From Campylobacter sp. MIT 21-1684 (GTDB lineage Bacteria > Campylobacterota > Campylobacteria > Campylobacterales > Campylobacteraceae), in contig NZ_JAPHNA010000015.1 in NCBI RefSeq assembly GCF_026241315.1, positions 1-36,295 on the forward strand: a DNA stretch of 36,295 nt. The letters run 5' to 3'. A program made the translations under genes and the position numbers. This document shows, one piece after another, positions 9,931-19,000 of this stretch (position 1 is the stretch's first letter; each line of letters begins with the position of its first letter). The notes beneath the pieces were generated by a model, which did not search any database, had not been told where the DNA came from, and worked only from the letters and a program-made list of their open reading frames with translations.

Positions 9931-10557
9931 ATGGCAAGATATAGAGGACCGGTAGAAAAATTAGAAAGACGTTTCGGGGTAAGTTTATCCTTAAAAGGTG
10001 AAAGGAGATTGGCAGGAAAAAGTGCTCTTGATAAAAGACCTTACGCACCGGGACAACACGGAGCAAGAAAAGGCAAAATCAGCGAATACGGACTTCAACT
10101 TAGAGAAAAACAAAAAGCAAAATTTATGTATGGAGTAAGTGAAAAACAATTTAGAAGATTGTTTTCCGAAGCAGCAAGACGAGATGGTAATACAGGCGTT
10201 TTATTGATTCAACTTTTAGAACAAAGACTTGACAATGTGGTATATAGAATGGGCTTTGCAAGCACTCGACGTTTCGCAAGACAGCTCGTAACACACGGGC
10301 ATATTTTAGTAAATGGCAAAAGAGTAGATATACCTAGTTACCGTGTTGAAGCAGGAGTAAAAATTGAAATACGAGAAAAAAGCAAAAATAACCCTCAAAT
10401 CACGAGAGCAATAGAACTCACAGCACAAACTGGTATAGTTGCTTGGGTAGATGTAGAAAAAGACAAGAGATTTGGGATTTTCACAAGAAAACCTGAAAGA
10501 GAAGAAGTTGTCATTCCTGTTGAGGAAAGATTTATTGTTGAGCTTTACTCTAAGTAA
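9931..10557 (+). CDS. rpsD: 30S ribosomal protein S4
   Basis: A 208-residue primary 16S-binding protein with an S4 domain ([20 protein letters not shown]). The N-terminus [16 protein letters not shown] is typical and lacks the zinc cysteines, so it is the zinc-free form. S4 is the usual feedback repressor of this operon in other bacteria. It sits 17 bp after rpsK, behind AGGAGGAT, one of the strongest ribosome sites in the window. Confidence 0.97.
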   Translation: MARYRGPVEKLERRFGVSLSLKGERRLAGKSALDKRPYAPGQHGARKGKISEYGLQLREKQKAKFMYGVSEKQFRRLFSEAARRDGNTGVLLIQLLEQRLDNVVYRMGFASTRRFARQLVTHGHILVNGKRVDIPSYRVEAGVKIEIREKSKNNPQITRAIELTAQTGIVAWVDVEKDKRFGIFTRKPEREEVVIPVEERFIVELYSK

Positions 10558-10567
10558 GGACTAAAAT

Positions 10568-11581
10568 ATGAAAAATATCACAGTATCAGCTTATACACCT
10601 ACAGAATTTACAATAGAAAATGTAGGCGAAAACACAGCAAAAATTAGTGCGTGGCCTTTCGAAGTAGGGTATGGGATAACTCTAGCCCACCCTTTACGAC
10701 GACTGCTCTACACTAGCACAGTAGGGTATGCTCCAACTGCTGTTTGTATTGATGGAGTTGCACATGAATTCGATAGTATGCGCGGAATGCTCGAAGACGT
10801 AGCACTCTTTATCATCAATCTTAAAAAACTTCGCTTTAAACTTAAAGGAGAAAGCAACAAAGAAATAGTAGATTTTTCTTTTAAAGGACCTAAAGAAATT
10901 CACGGCAAAGACTTAAACAATACGCAAGTTGAAGTTGTCAATAGCGATGCCTATCTTGCAACTATAAACGAAGATGCAGAACTTCACTTCACTCTTATCA
11001 TTGAAAAAGGTATAGGCTATGTACCAAGCGAGGAAACTAAAGAGCTTTTAAACGATAACAATTTCATTGCACTTGACGCTTTTTTTACACCGGTAAGAGA
11101 AGCCACTTATGACATAGAAAAAGTACTCTTTGAAGACAGTTCTGATTTTGAAAAAGTAGTTTTAACCATAAAAACTGATGGACAAATCACTCCAAATGAA
11201 GCCTTTCAAAATGCTTTAGAAGCTATGTATAAACAACTGTCTGTATTTGATAAAATTACAAATGCGCGAAACATCATAAAAACACAAACCATAAACAATG
11301 CATTTGAAAACACAAAACTTTTACAAAACATTACTGACTTAAATTTAAGTGCTAGAAGTTACAATTGTCTTGAAAAAGCTGGTATAGTTTATATAGGAGA
11401 ACTTGCTCTAATGAGCATCAATGAGCTTGCGGGACTCAAAAATCTTGGTAAAAAATCTTTAGATGAGATTAAAAATATTATGGAAAGCATAGGCTTTTCT
11501 GTAGGAACTTCTAAACTTAGCGAAAATAAAGACTTTTTAAGAAAAAAAATCACCGAACTCAAAGCACAGAATGAAGGATAA
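10568..11581 (+). CDS. rpoA: RNA polymerase alpha subunit
   Basis: A 337-residue protein. The N-terminal dimerisation domain includes [20 protein letters not shown], and the C-terminal DNA-binding domain (from about residue 255) includes [16 protein letters not shown] and [12 protein letters not shown]. Some loops differ from the enterobacterial consensus, as is usual in epsilonproteobacteria. It lies 10 bp after rpsD and 3 bp before rplQ. Confidence 0.97.
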   Translation: MKNITVSAYTPTEFTIENVGENTAKISAWPFEVGYGITLAHPLRRLLYTSTVGYAPTAVCIDGVAHEFDSMRGMLEDVALFIINLKKLRFKLKGESNKEIVDFSFKGPKEIHGKDLNNTQVEVVNSDAYLATINEDAELHFTLIIEKGIGYVPSEETKELLNDNNFIALDAFFTPVREATYDIEKVLFEDSSDFEKVVLTIKTDGQITPNEAFQNALEAMYKQLSVFDKITNARNIIKTQTINNAFENTKLLQNITDLNLSARSYNCLEKAGIVYIGELALMSINELAGLKNLGKKSLDEIKNIMESIGFSVGTSKLSENKDFLRKKITELKAQNEG

Positions 11582-11584
11582 AAA

Positions 11585-11938
11585 ATGAGACACAAACACG
11601 GATACAGAAAACTTGGCAGAACTTCATCTCACCGCAGTGCTTTACTTAAAAATTTAAGCATAGCTCTTGTAACAAGCGGTAAAATTGAAACAACTCTCCC
11701 TAAAGCCAAAGAATTACGAAGCTATATAGAAAAACTTATCACTCGAGCAAGAATTGGTGATTTTAATGCACATAGAGCTATTTTCGCTGCTTTGCAAGAC
11801 AAACAAGCTACAAAAAAACTTGTCAATGAACTTGCTCCAAAATTTAAAGACAGAAATGGTGGTTATACAAGAATTATCAAAACACGTATAAGACGCGGAG
11901 ATGCTGCGGAAATGGCTTATATAGAATTTGTAGTCTAA
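11585..11938 (+). CDS. rplQ: 50S ribosomal protein L17
   Basis: A 117-residue 50S protein. [20 protein letters not shown] and [21 protein letters not shown] are diagnostic. It is the last gene of the ribosomal cluster; a hairpin follows 33 bp later. Confidence 0.97.
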   Translation: MRHKHGYRKLGRTSSHRSALLKNLSIALVTSGKIETTLPKAKELRSYIEKLITRARIGDFNAHRAIFAALQDKQATKKLVNELAPKFKDRNGGYTRIIKTRIRRGDAAEMAYIEFVV

Positions 11939-11971
11939 ATTCAACAAAACTTCCACAGCTTGTTTTTAATC

Positions 11972-12003
11972 GCTTTTGAAAATTTCATTTAATTTTCAAA
12001 AGC
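11972..12003 (+). terminator. Hairpin ending the ribosomal operon
   Basis: GCTTTTGAAAATT and AATTTTCAAAAGC are perfect 13-bp arms with a 6-nt loop. The downstream DNA is A/T-rich but lacks a clean T run. The site lies between rplQ and the hisG promoter. Confidence 0.55.
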
Positions 12004-12076
12004 CTGTTAAAAAATCGTTTTCAAAACTTTATTTTTCTTTTTGTTTTCAGTATTTTTAAAACCTTTTATGTTAAGA

Positions 12077-12098
12077 TATACTTTCAATCTATTGAAAG
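12077..12098 (+). promoter_or_regulatory. hisG -10 box and overlapping palindrome
   Basis: TATACT (12077-12082) is a good -10 box. It runs straight into the perfect palindrome CTTTCAAT-CT-ATTGAAAG (12081-12098). Transcription would start inside the palindrome, which argues for a DNA operator rather than an RNA hairpin, and its right arm merges into the GAAAGGA ribosome site. A closely matching palindrome sits at the same place before hisB. Confidence 0.55.
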
Positions 12099-12104
12099 GA
12101 AAAA

Positions 12105-12995
12105 ATGCAAGAATATCCTCGTTTGCGTATAGCTGTTCAAAAATCAGGTCGTTTAAGTAAAGAATCTATTCAACTCTTAAAAGACTGCGGCATTAAAGCA
12201 CACATTCACGAGCAAAGTTTGGTAGCTTTTGCAAGTAATTTTCCTATTGATATTTTAAGAGTACGTGATGATGATATACCGGGTTTAATCTTTGACGGAG
12301 TAGCTGATCTTGGTATCATAGGCGAAAATGTCTTAGAAGAAAATGCTTTAGAAAGACAAGTTAGTCAGACAGATTTTAAAATTCTTAAAAGACTTGATTT
12401 TGGTTATTGTAGGCTTTCTTTAGCCTTACCTCAAGACAAAAAATTTGAAAATTTAGAGGACTTTCAAGGATTGAGAATTGCAACTTCTTATCCACAACTT
12501 CTAAAACAATTTATGCAAAAACAGAAAATTTCATACAAAAATTGTACACTTACAGGTTCTGTTGAGATTGCACCTCGTGCTAATTTAGCAGACGCAATCT
12601 GTGATTTAGTTTCAAGTGGTGCAACTCTACAAGCCAATGGTCTCAAAGAAGTTTGCACAATTTATCATTCAAAGGCTTGTTTAATCCAAAAAACAGAGCT
12701 TAAAAAAGAACACTATGCCTTAGTAGAAAAACTTCTACTAAGATTTGATGGTATAATGCAGGCAAGAGAAAGCAAGTATATTATGCTCCACGCACCAAAA
12801 AATCGTCTTGATCAAATCATTGCTTTATTGCCGGGTATAGAAAATCCTACAATAGTGCCACTTGCTCACGATGAAGAAAAAATGGCTTTACATATGGTCA
12901 GCAAAGAAAATCTCTTTTGGGAAACTATGGAGGCTTTAAAGGAAAAAGGGGCAAGCTCTATACTAGTCTTACCAATTGAAAAAATGTTAAAGTAG
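12105..12995 (+). CDS. hisG: ATP phosphoribosyltransferase, long form
   Basis: A 296-residue enzyme that catalyses step 1 of histidine synthesis (ATP + PRPP). [33 protein letters not shown] and the PRPP-loop region [14 protein letters not shown] are conserved. Its length and C-terminal ~80 residues ([13 protein letters not shown] and after) match the long HisG type with an ACT-like histidine-sensing domain, so it needs no HisZ partner. hisD starts 6 bp after its stop. Confidence 0.96.
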   Translation: MQEYPRLRIAVQKSGRLSKESIQLLKDCGIKAHIHEQSLVAFASNFPIDILRVRDDDIPGLIFDGVADLGIIGENVLEENALERQVSQTDFKILKRLDFGYCRLSLALPQDKKFENLEDFQGLRIATSYPQLLKQFMQKQKISYKNCTLTGSVEIAPRANLADAICDLVSSGATLQANGLKEVCTIYHSKACLIQKTELKKEHYALVEKLLLRFDGIMQARESKYIMLHAPKNRLDQIIALLPGIENPTIVPLAHDEEKMALHMVSKENLFWETMEALKEKGASSILVLPIEKMLK

Positions 12996-13001
12996 TCAAA
13001 A

Positions 13002-14300
13002 ATGCAAATTCTCCTCTATGAAAATCTTGATCAAACACAAAAAAAGGAAGCTTTACAAAGGCCTGCTGTTGCTGCAAAAGACAAAATTATGCAAATTGTA
13101 AATACTCTTATCGAAGATGTTCGCTCAAGGGGAGACCAAGCCTTGATAGAACAAACTTTACAGTTTGACAAAATACAAATTTCAAAAATCAAACTAGACA
13201 AAGATGAAATAGAAAAAGCATCTAATCGCGTGGATGCGAAACTCAAACAAGCCATCATAACAGCTCATAAAAACATTACAAAATTCCACCAAGCTCAAAT
13301 TTTTAAAAATATTTGCGTCCAAACAATGCCTGGCGTTTGTTGTGAGCTTATAAGTCGTCCTATTGAAAAAGTCGGACTTTACATACCGGGTGGTTTGGCA
13401 CCTTTGTTTTCAACGGTTTTAATGCTTGCTATTCCAGCTAAGATAGCACAGTGCGAGAAAATTGTACTTGCAAGTCCGGCTACAATCAATAATGCGATAC
13501 TTTTTAGTGCTTCTTTATGCGGAGTTGATGAAATCTATCAAATGGGTGGAGCAGGAGCGATAGCAGCTTTAGCTTATGGAACACAAAGTGTTTGCAAAGT
13601 AGATAAAATTTTCGGTCCGGGAAATGCTTTTGTAACAGCTGCAAAAGCAAAAGTAAGTACAGATATATACGGAGCAGACATTGATATGCAAGCAGGACCT
13701 AGCGAAGTTTTAGTCATAGCTGATGAAGAAGCAAAAATACAGTTTGTTGCAAGCGATTTACTCTCTCAAGCAGAACACGGGGCAGATTCACAAGTAATTT
13801 TAATATGTTTAAGTGAAAATTTCGCTCAACAAATAAGAAAAGAAGTACAATTTCAACTCAAGAATTTACCTCGCAAAGATTTAGCAAGCAAAAGCATAGA
13901 AAATTCAAAAATCATTGTTGTAAAGGACTTACAACAAGCCTTAGAAATTTCAAACGCTTATGCCCCAGAGCACCTCATTATCCAAACACAAAATCCAAGA
14001 GGTTTGCTTGATGGAGTAAAACACGCAGGAAGTGTATTTTTAGGGGATTACTCACCTGAATCAATGGGCGATTATGCAAGTGGAACTAACCACGTTTTAC
14101 CAACTTATGGATTTGTTAGAACACATTCAAGTTTAAATTTAAACGATTTTACAAAAAAAATGACTGTGCAAGAATTAAGCATCGAAGGTTTTAAAAATTT
14201 GGCAAAGAGCGTTGAAATTTTAGCTGAAGCTGAAGAACTAATGGCTCACAAAAATGCTTTACATTACCGTTTTGAAAGCTTGAAACATAATCAAATTTGA
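13002..14300 (+). CDS. hisD: Histidinol dehydrogenase
   Basis: A 432-residue zinc enzyme that catalyses the last two steps, histidinol to histidine. RPIEKVGLYIPGGLAPL, FGPGNAFVTAAK, DMQAGPSEVLVIAD and SQAEHGADSQVIL are all family signatures, and DYSPESMGDYASGTNHVLPT carries the late catalytic region. It is co-transcribed with hisG. The next plus-strand his gene (hisB) is 11.7 kb away, beyond an accessory island. Confidence 0.97.
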   Translation: MQILLYENLDQTQKKEALQRPAVAAKDKIMQIVNTLIEDVRSRGDQALIEQTLQFDKIQISKIKLDKDEIEKASNRVDAKLKQAIITAHKNITKFHQAQIFKNICVQTMPGVCCELISRPIEKVGLYIPGGLAPLFSTVLMLAIPAKIAQCEKIVLASPATINNAILFSASLCGVDEIYQMGGAGAIAALAYGTQSVCKVDKIFGPGNAFVTAAKAKVSTDIYGADIDMQAGPSEVLVIADEEAKIQFVASDLLSQAEHGADSQVILICLSENFAQQIRKEVQFQLKNLPRKDLASKSIENSKIIVVKDLQQALEISNAYAPEHLIIQTQNPRGLLDGVKHAGSVFLGDYSPESMGDYASGTNHVLPTYGFVRTHSSLNLNDFTKKMTVQELSIEGFKNLAKSVEILAEAEELMAHKNALHYRFESLKHNQI

Positions 14301-14444
14301 AATTCTTTAAGTTATAAAAAATCAATCTAAAAAACTTTGTATCACAAGACTTTGAAAAAATGTCTCAATCAAACTAAGAATAACTCAATTTTTAAAACCT
14401 AATTTTTCTACTTAAATAAAATGGAAAACAAGTTATCCATAATT

Positions 14445-14987
14445 CTAAAATATATTTTGTAACTCATTTACAAAATTTTCAATGTTTTTTAATTCTTTCA
14501 AATTTAAAGTGAGTTTTAAATTTACCGCATTACCCGGGTTCATTTGCACAAGTTGTTTAGGTTTATCATTAATTTTGATAAATTCTTTTCTTAACTTATG
14601 GTCATAAATATAATCAAACTTTTTATTGATAATGTAATAATATACATCATCATAAGAGATAGCAATTAAAATAATATAATCATAATTGTATTTTGGATTG
14701 ATGCCATTAAACTGAAAAGTATTATTCTTCAGCCCTTTTCGCGCTGTTTTGATTTCTATTTTCTTTCCTAATGAAAGTAAATCAAATTCATCGTGTATAA
14801 TCTCTTTTCCTATCTCATCAAGTGGAATCTTAAAATTTCTAAATACTTCTTTAACAAATTTTTCACCAATTTGTCCTATGGCATTGCCTTCAAAATCTTT
14901 AATTTTATCAAAAATTCCACTTTGGTTAAAGTTTTGCAATTCTTTATGTTTTTCTTCTATGATTTGTAATAAAAGCTCTTTAATCAT
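14445..14987 (-). CDS. Putative Type II restriction endonuclease
   Basis: A 180-residue protein if it starts at the ATG at 14987, one base after the stop of the neighbouring methyltransferase; a longer frame from 15050 would overlap that gene and looks spurious. IIHDEFDLLS followed by KKIEIKTARKG fits the D...ExK core of a PD-(D/E)xK nuclease. The C-terminus is basic and hydrophobic without other known motifs. Tight coupling to a DNA methyltransferase supports a Type II restriction pair. The recognition site is unknown. Confidence 0.65.
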   Translation of the reverse strand: MIKELLLQIIEEKHKELQNFNQSGIFDKIKDFEGNAIGQIGEKFVKEVFRNFKIPLDEIGKEIIHDEFDLLSLGKKIEIKTARKGLKNNTFQFNGINPKYNYDYIILIAISYDDVYYYIINKKFDYIYDHKLRKEFIKINDKPKQLVQMNPGNAVNLKLTLNLKELKNIENFVNELQNIF

Positions 14988-14988
14988 C

Positions 14989-15903
14989 TTAAAATCCCGC
15001 TTCTTGCAAAAGTTGAAAAATATGTGATTTTCCAATATGCCTACAACCATTTGTAGCTAAAGAGCTGTATTTATTCCAATCAGCATTCAAAAATAATGTA
15101 TCAAGTGCATTTTTGGGTGCATTTTCATTATAAATAATTGCCACTCCACTTTTATATTTTACTTGTGAAAAATCCTTAACAACGGCATTTTCTTTAAAAA
15201 AAGTGCTTGAGAGATAAAAGTTTGCTTTTTTGTTAAAAATCCACTCCTTGCCACATTCTCTATTTTTTGCCAAAGACACTGTTACGACTTTAAGAATCTC
15301 GCTATACGGCTCTTGCTTTTCTTTTTGTTGATACCAACTAAATTCTTGCTTTTGACTTTTGTGATTTTTACTCCAAATTTGAAAGCAACATTTCACATCT
15401 TTCTCCTTGCCATTGGCAAGATAAAATGAGTTATAGGGTAAAGATTCTTCATAAAGTAAATGAAAATCGTTTACACGATAACGAATTGAGCCTTTACCTA
15501 AACTTTGAAAGAACATAGGCAGGATAAAACATACAAATTCGGCATTTTTTGAATGCTTGATAAATTCTAAGGCTAAAACTCCACGATGTCCAAAAGGAGG
15601 ATTTCCTATTACAATTAAAGGTTTTTTGGGAAGTTGAAATTTTAAAAAATTCTTGCGTAGAGTTTTAAATTTAGTTTCATTAATATCTATACCGATTTTT
15701 TTTCGCGGTAAAAGTTTGTAAAAACAACCATCACCTACACTTGGCTCAAGCCAAGTATATTTGCTAAGATTTTCATATTGTGCAATAATTTCTTTAGCTT
15801 TTTCAAAAAGATATTGCGCAATATGTGGTTTTGTAAAATATTCATCAAAGTGGTTATTTGCATTTGTTTTCATCACTCCACCATTGACATATTTAAGTTG
15901 CAT
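14989..15903 (-). CDS. Adenine-N6 DNA methyltransferase
   Basis: A 294-304-residue enzyme; either the ATG at 15903 or the one at 15873 (behind GGTGGAG) could be the start, and the second looks better. TWLEPSVGDGCFYKLL is the SAM-binding motif I, KIGIDINE the acidic strand after it, and VIGNPPFGHRG the catalytic motif IV (NPPF). It is upstream of and coupled to the nuclease gene, giving a methylase-first order on the minus strand. The unit is divergent from the Type IIG gene. Confidence 0.85.
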   Translation of the reverse strand: MQLKYVNGGVMKTNANNHFDEYFTKPHIAQYLFEKAKEIIAQYENLSKYTWLEPSVGDGCFYKLLPRKKIGIDINETKFKTLRKNFLKFQLPKKPLIVIGNPPFGHRGVLALEFIKHSKNAEFVCFILPMFFQSLGKGSIRYRVNDFHLLYEESLPYNSFYLANGKEKDVKCCFQIWSKNHKSQKQEFSWYQQKEKQEPYSEILKVVTVSLAKNRECGKEWIFNKKANFYLSSTFFKENAVVKDFSQVKYKSGVAIIYNENAPKNALDTLFLNADWNKYSSLATNGCRHIGKSHIFQLLQEAGF

Positions 15904-16062
15904 TTGAAAAACTCCGTTTGAAAAATTAAACTAAATTATAGCAAATTAAAAATTAAGAAAGAATACTTAGAATCATAGCAGAAAACATCTTCCTCATAAT
16001 GAAAAATACTAAAAGATTCTGACCTTAAAACGATGCAATACTTTTGAATGAGTAAATTTTGC

Positions 16063-16068
16063 TATACT
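16063..16068 (+). promoter_or_regulatory. -10 box of the Type IIG gene
   Basis: TATACT 27 bp before the ATG, in the 191-bp divergent gap between the two restriction loci. Confidence 0.45.
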
Positions 16069-16094
16069 GCTATGTAAAATAACAAGGCAAAGAA

Positions 16095-19000
16095 ATGCAT
16101 TATAAGTTTATAAAGTTGCAAGATTTTTTATCAAATTACAATCTACTTTATCCCACGCAAGAAGCACTTAAAGGCTTTAAACAAAGTTTGGAGACTTATT
16201 TTAAGACATTGCAAAAAGCGGTAGAAAACAAAGAATCAGAAGAGCACCAAAAGAATATTTTGCGTGATTTTTTAAGCCAAACTTTTGCTTACAACTGCAA
16301 TACAAAAGGCAGAATTGACTTAGCCATTTATGAAGATTCTACGCCAAAAGTGATTTTTGAAACCAAAAGTCTAAATGCACAAAAAGATGAATTTATTGGG
16401 GGGGGGGCGAAATATACTTTAGAATTCAAAGCCCTGTATGAATCTATCCTCTACTATCTGCGCGAAAGCCTCACACACAAGAATAACAACCTTAGCTTTA
16501 TCCTTTTAACTAACACGAGAGATTTTTATTGCATTGACGCAAAAGAGTTTGTCCAATTTGCCAAGCACAAAGAGATTCAAAAAGCCTTTAAAAACTGCGA
16601 ACACAAAGAGGGTAATGACACAAGCACTCAAAAGTTTTATGATGAGCTAAAGTTGCTTTTGCCCAGCCTTGATTCCACACTTGCCTTTACACATTTTAGG
16701 CTTGAAGCGAGCGTTTTAGCGCAGGATTTGCACACTTCTTTACTGCCCCTTATCTATCAAGCCCTAAACCCCGCTGTGCTTTTAAAGCGCAAGAGCTATA
16801 TTGACGCAAACACGCTTAATGTGGGATTTTATAATGAACTCCTCTATATTTTAGGCTTAGAGGAACAAAGCCAAAATGGCAAGGTGCTCATCAAAGCAAA
16901 TGAAACAAAAAACACGCTTTTAGATACTCTATGTACTGCTTTTGCTTATGATAAAGATAGAGATTTTGAGAGTGCCTCTAAGCTCATTACAACTTGGAAT
17001 AATCGCCTGTTGTTTTTGCGCCTTGTAGAATCTATGCTGCTCTCTTTCAAGCATATTTCTAAGCCCTTTTTGAATGCGGATTGCCTCCCTACTTTTGCCA
17101 CACTCAACACGCTCTTTTTTGATGTGTTAGCTAAAGAGGAGAGCAAAAGAGAGGCCCATATTCCACAATCCTTAAGCTCTATCCCTTATCTCAACTCAAG
17201 CCTTTTTGACAAAACCCCCTTAGAATTGCAAGGCAAGGAAATCGCGCGTTTAGATTCTAAGCCTTTGGTGCTTTATCAAGATTCTATTTTGTATAAAGAC
17301 AAAACTTTGTCAAAAAGTTTCAATCTCAATGCGCAAGATTCCACACTGCCGCTTTTAGAATATTTCTTTGCCTTTCTCCACGCTTATAATTTCACCACGA
17401 CTGCACAAGATATTCAAAACCACATAAAAATCAATTATGACAAGCTCATCAACTCTGCAGTTTTGGGGCTTGTCTTTGAAAAGCTCAATGGCTACAAGGA
17501 GGGCAGTTTCTACACACCTAGCTTTATTACAAGCTGGGTGTGTAAGCAAAGCTTACAAAAAGTGATATTAGAAAAGTTTAATACTGCGAAAAATTGGCAA
17601 TGTGCGGATTTAGAAGCACTTAAACACAAGCTTAACAAACTCACAGATTCTAAAGAGGGCTATAAGGAAACAAATAGCATTTTTGATACTATTCGCGTAT
17701 GCGACCCAAGTGTGGGAAGTGGGCATTTTTTGGTGTCTGCTCTCAATGAACTTATTTTACTTAAATTTCAGCTCCAAATCCTCTGCGATGAACATTTTGA
17801 GCGACTAAAAGACATTACCCTCAGCATAGAAAATGATGAAATCCTTGTGCGAGATTCTCACAATGCGCCTTTTACCTACACTCTCCCAGCACACGAAAAC
17901 ATAGAATCACACAAGATTCAAAAAGCCTTTTTCTTTAACAAACGCAAACTCATAGAATCTTGCCTCTTTGGCGTGGATATTAATCCTAATTCTTGTGAGA
18001 TAACTAAACTAAGACTTTGGATAGAGCTACTCAAATACAGCTTTTATAAAGATATAGCTAATAAGAGGCTAGAGACTCTGCCAAATATTGATATTAATAT
18101 CAAATGTGGGAATAGTTTAGTCTCTTATATGGGAATAGAAGAAAATTTGCTTTTACACACCTCAGAACAAATTAAAAGATACCAAAAATTAGAATCAGAT
18201 TATTTCAATGGATTTTATAGAGACAAAGACGCAATGATAAAAAAAATTGAAAAAGTCAAACAAGATTTACTCAATCAACATTTTGAATTTAAATTTAAAG
18301 ACTCTTTAGAAAACTTGAAAAAGGAATGTGAGAATTATTCTAAAAGCTATGGTGATTATGCCAAAGAAAGTTTAGGGCAACACTATAAATTTATTAAAAA
18401 CCACATTAGCATCTCGGGTTTATTTGAACAAAACCTAGACGAACAAATGCAAGAGAAAGCGCAAAAAGAACTTGAAAAACTCAAAAGCGAACACGATAAA
18501 ATCTTTAATCTTTCAAAAAACTTTGAATGGCGCATAGAATTTCCTAAGCTCCTAGATACAGGACTAAGCAAAGAGCAAATTACACACAATAATCAACAAA
18601 AACAAAAAGGCAATTTTAAAAATTTATATAAAGACGAGAGCGGTAAATTTCTAGGCTTTGATTTAGTGATAGGAAATCCGCCGTATATTAGGCAAGAGGA
18701 GATTAAAGAGTTAAAGCCACATTTGCAAAAAGTTTTTAGCATTTACAAAGGCACGAGCGATATTTATACCTACTTTTTTGAGCAGGGTTATAAGATTCTT
18801 AAAAAGAATGGAATCCTAAGCTTCATCACCCCTAATAAATGGTGCAGGGCGGGATATGGTGAGCCTTTGAGAGAGTTTTTGCTAGAAAGCACAAAGATAC
18901 ATTATTATATTGATTTCAATGGTGTGAAAGTTTTTGAATCCGCCACGGTGGATACGAGCATTTTAGAATTTGCCAAAGCAAAGGCAGAGAGAGGACATAC

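Noticed and set aside
14988-15050. Longer start for the restriction nuclease
   Set aside because: It would run through the end of the methyltransferase; the ATG one base after that stop is the better start.
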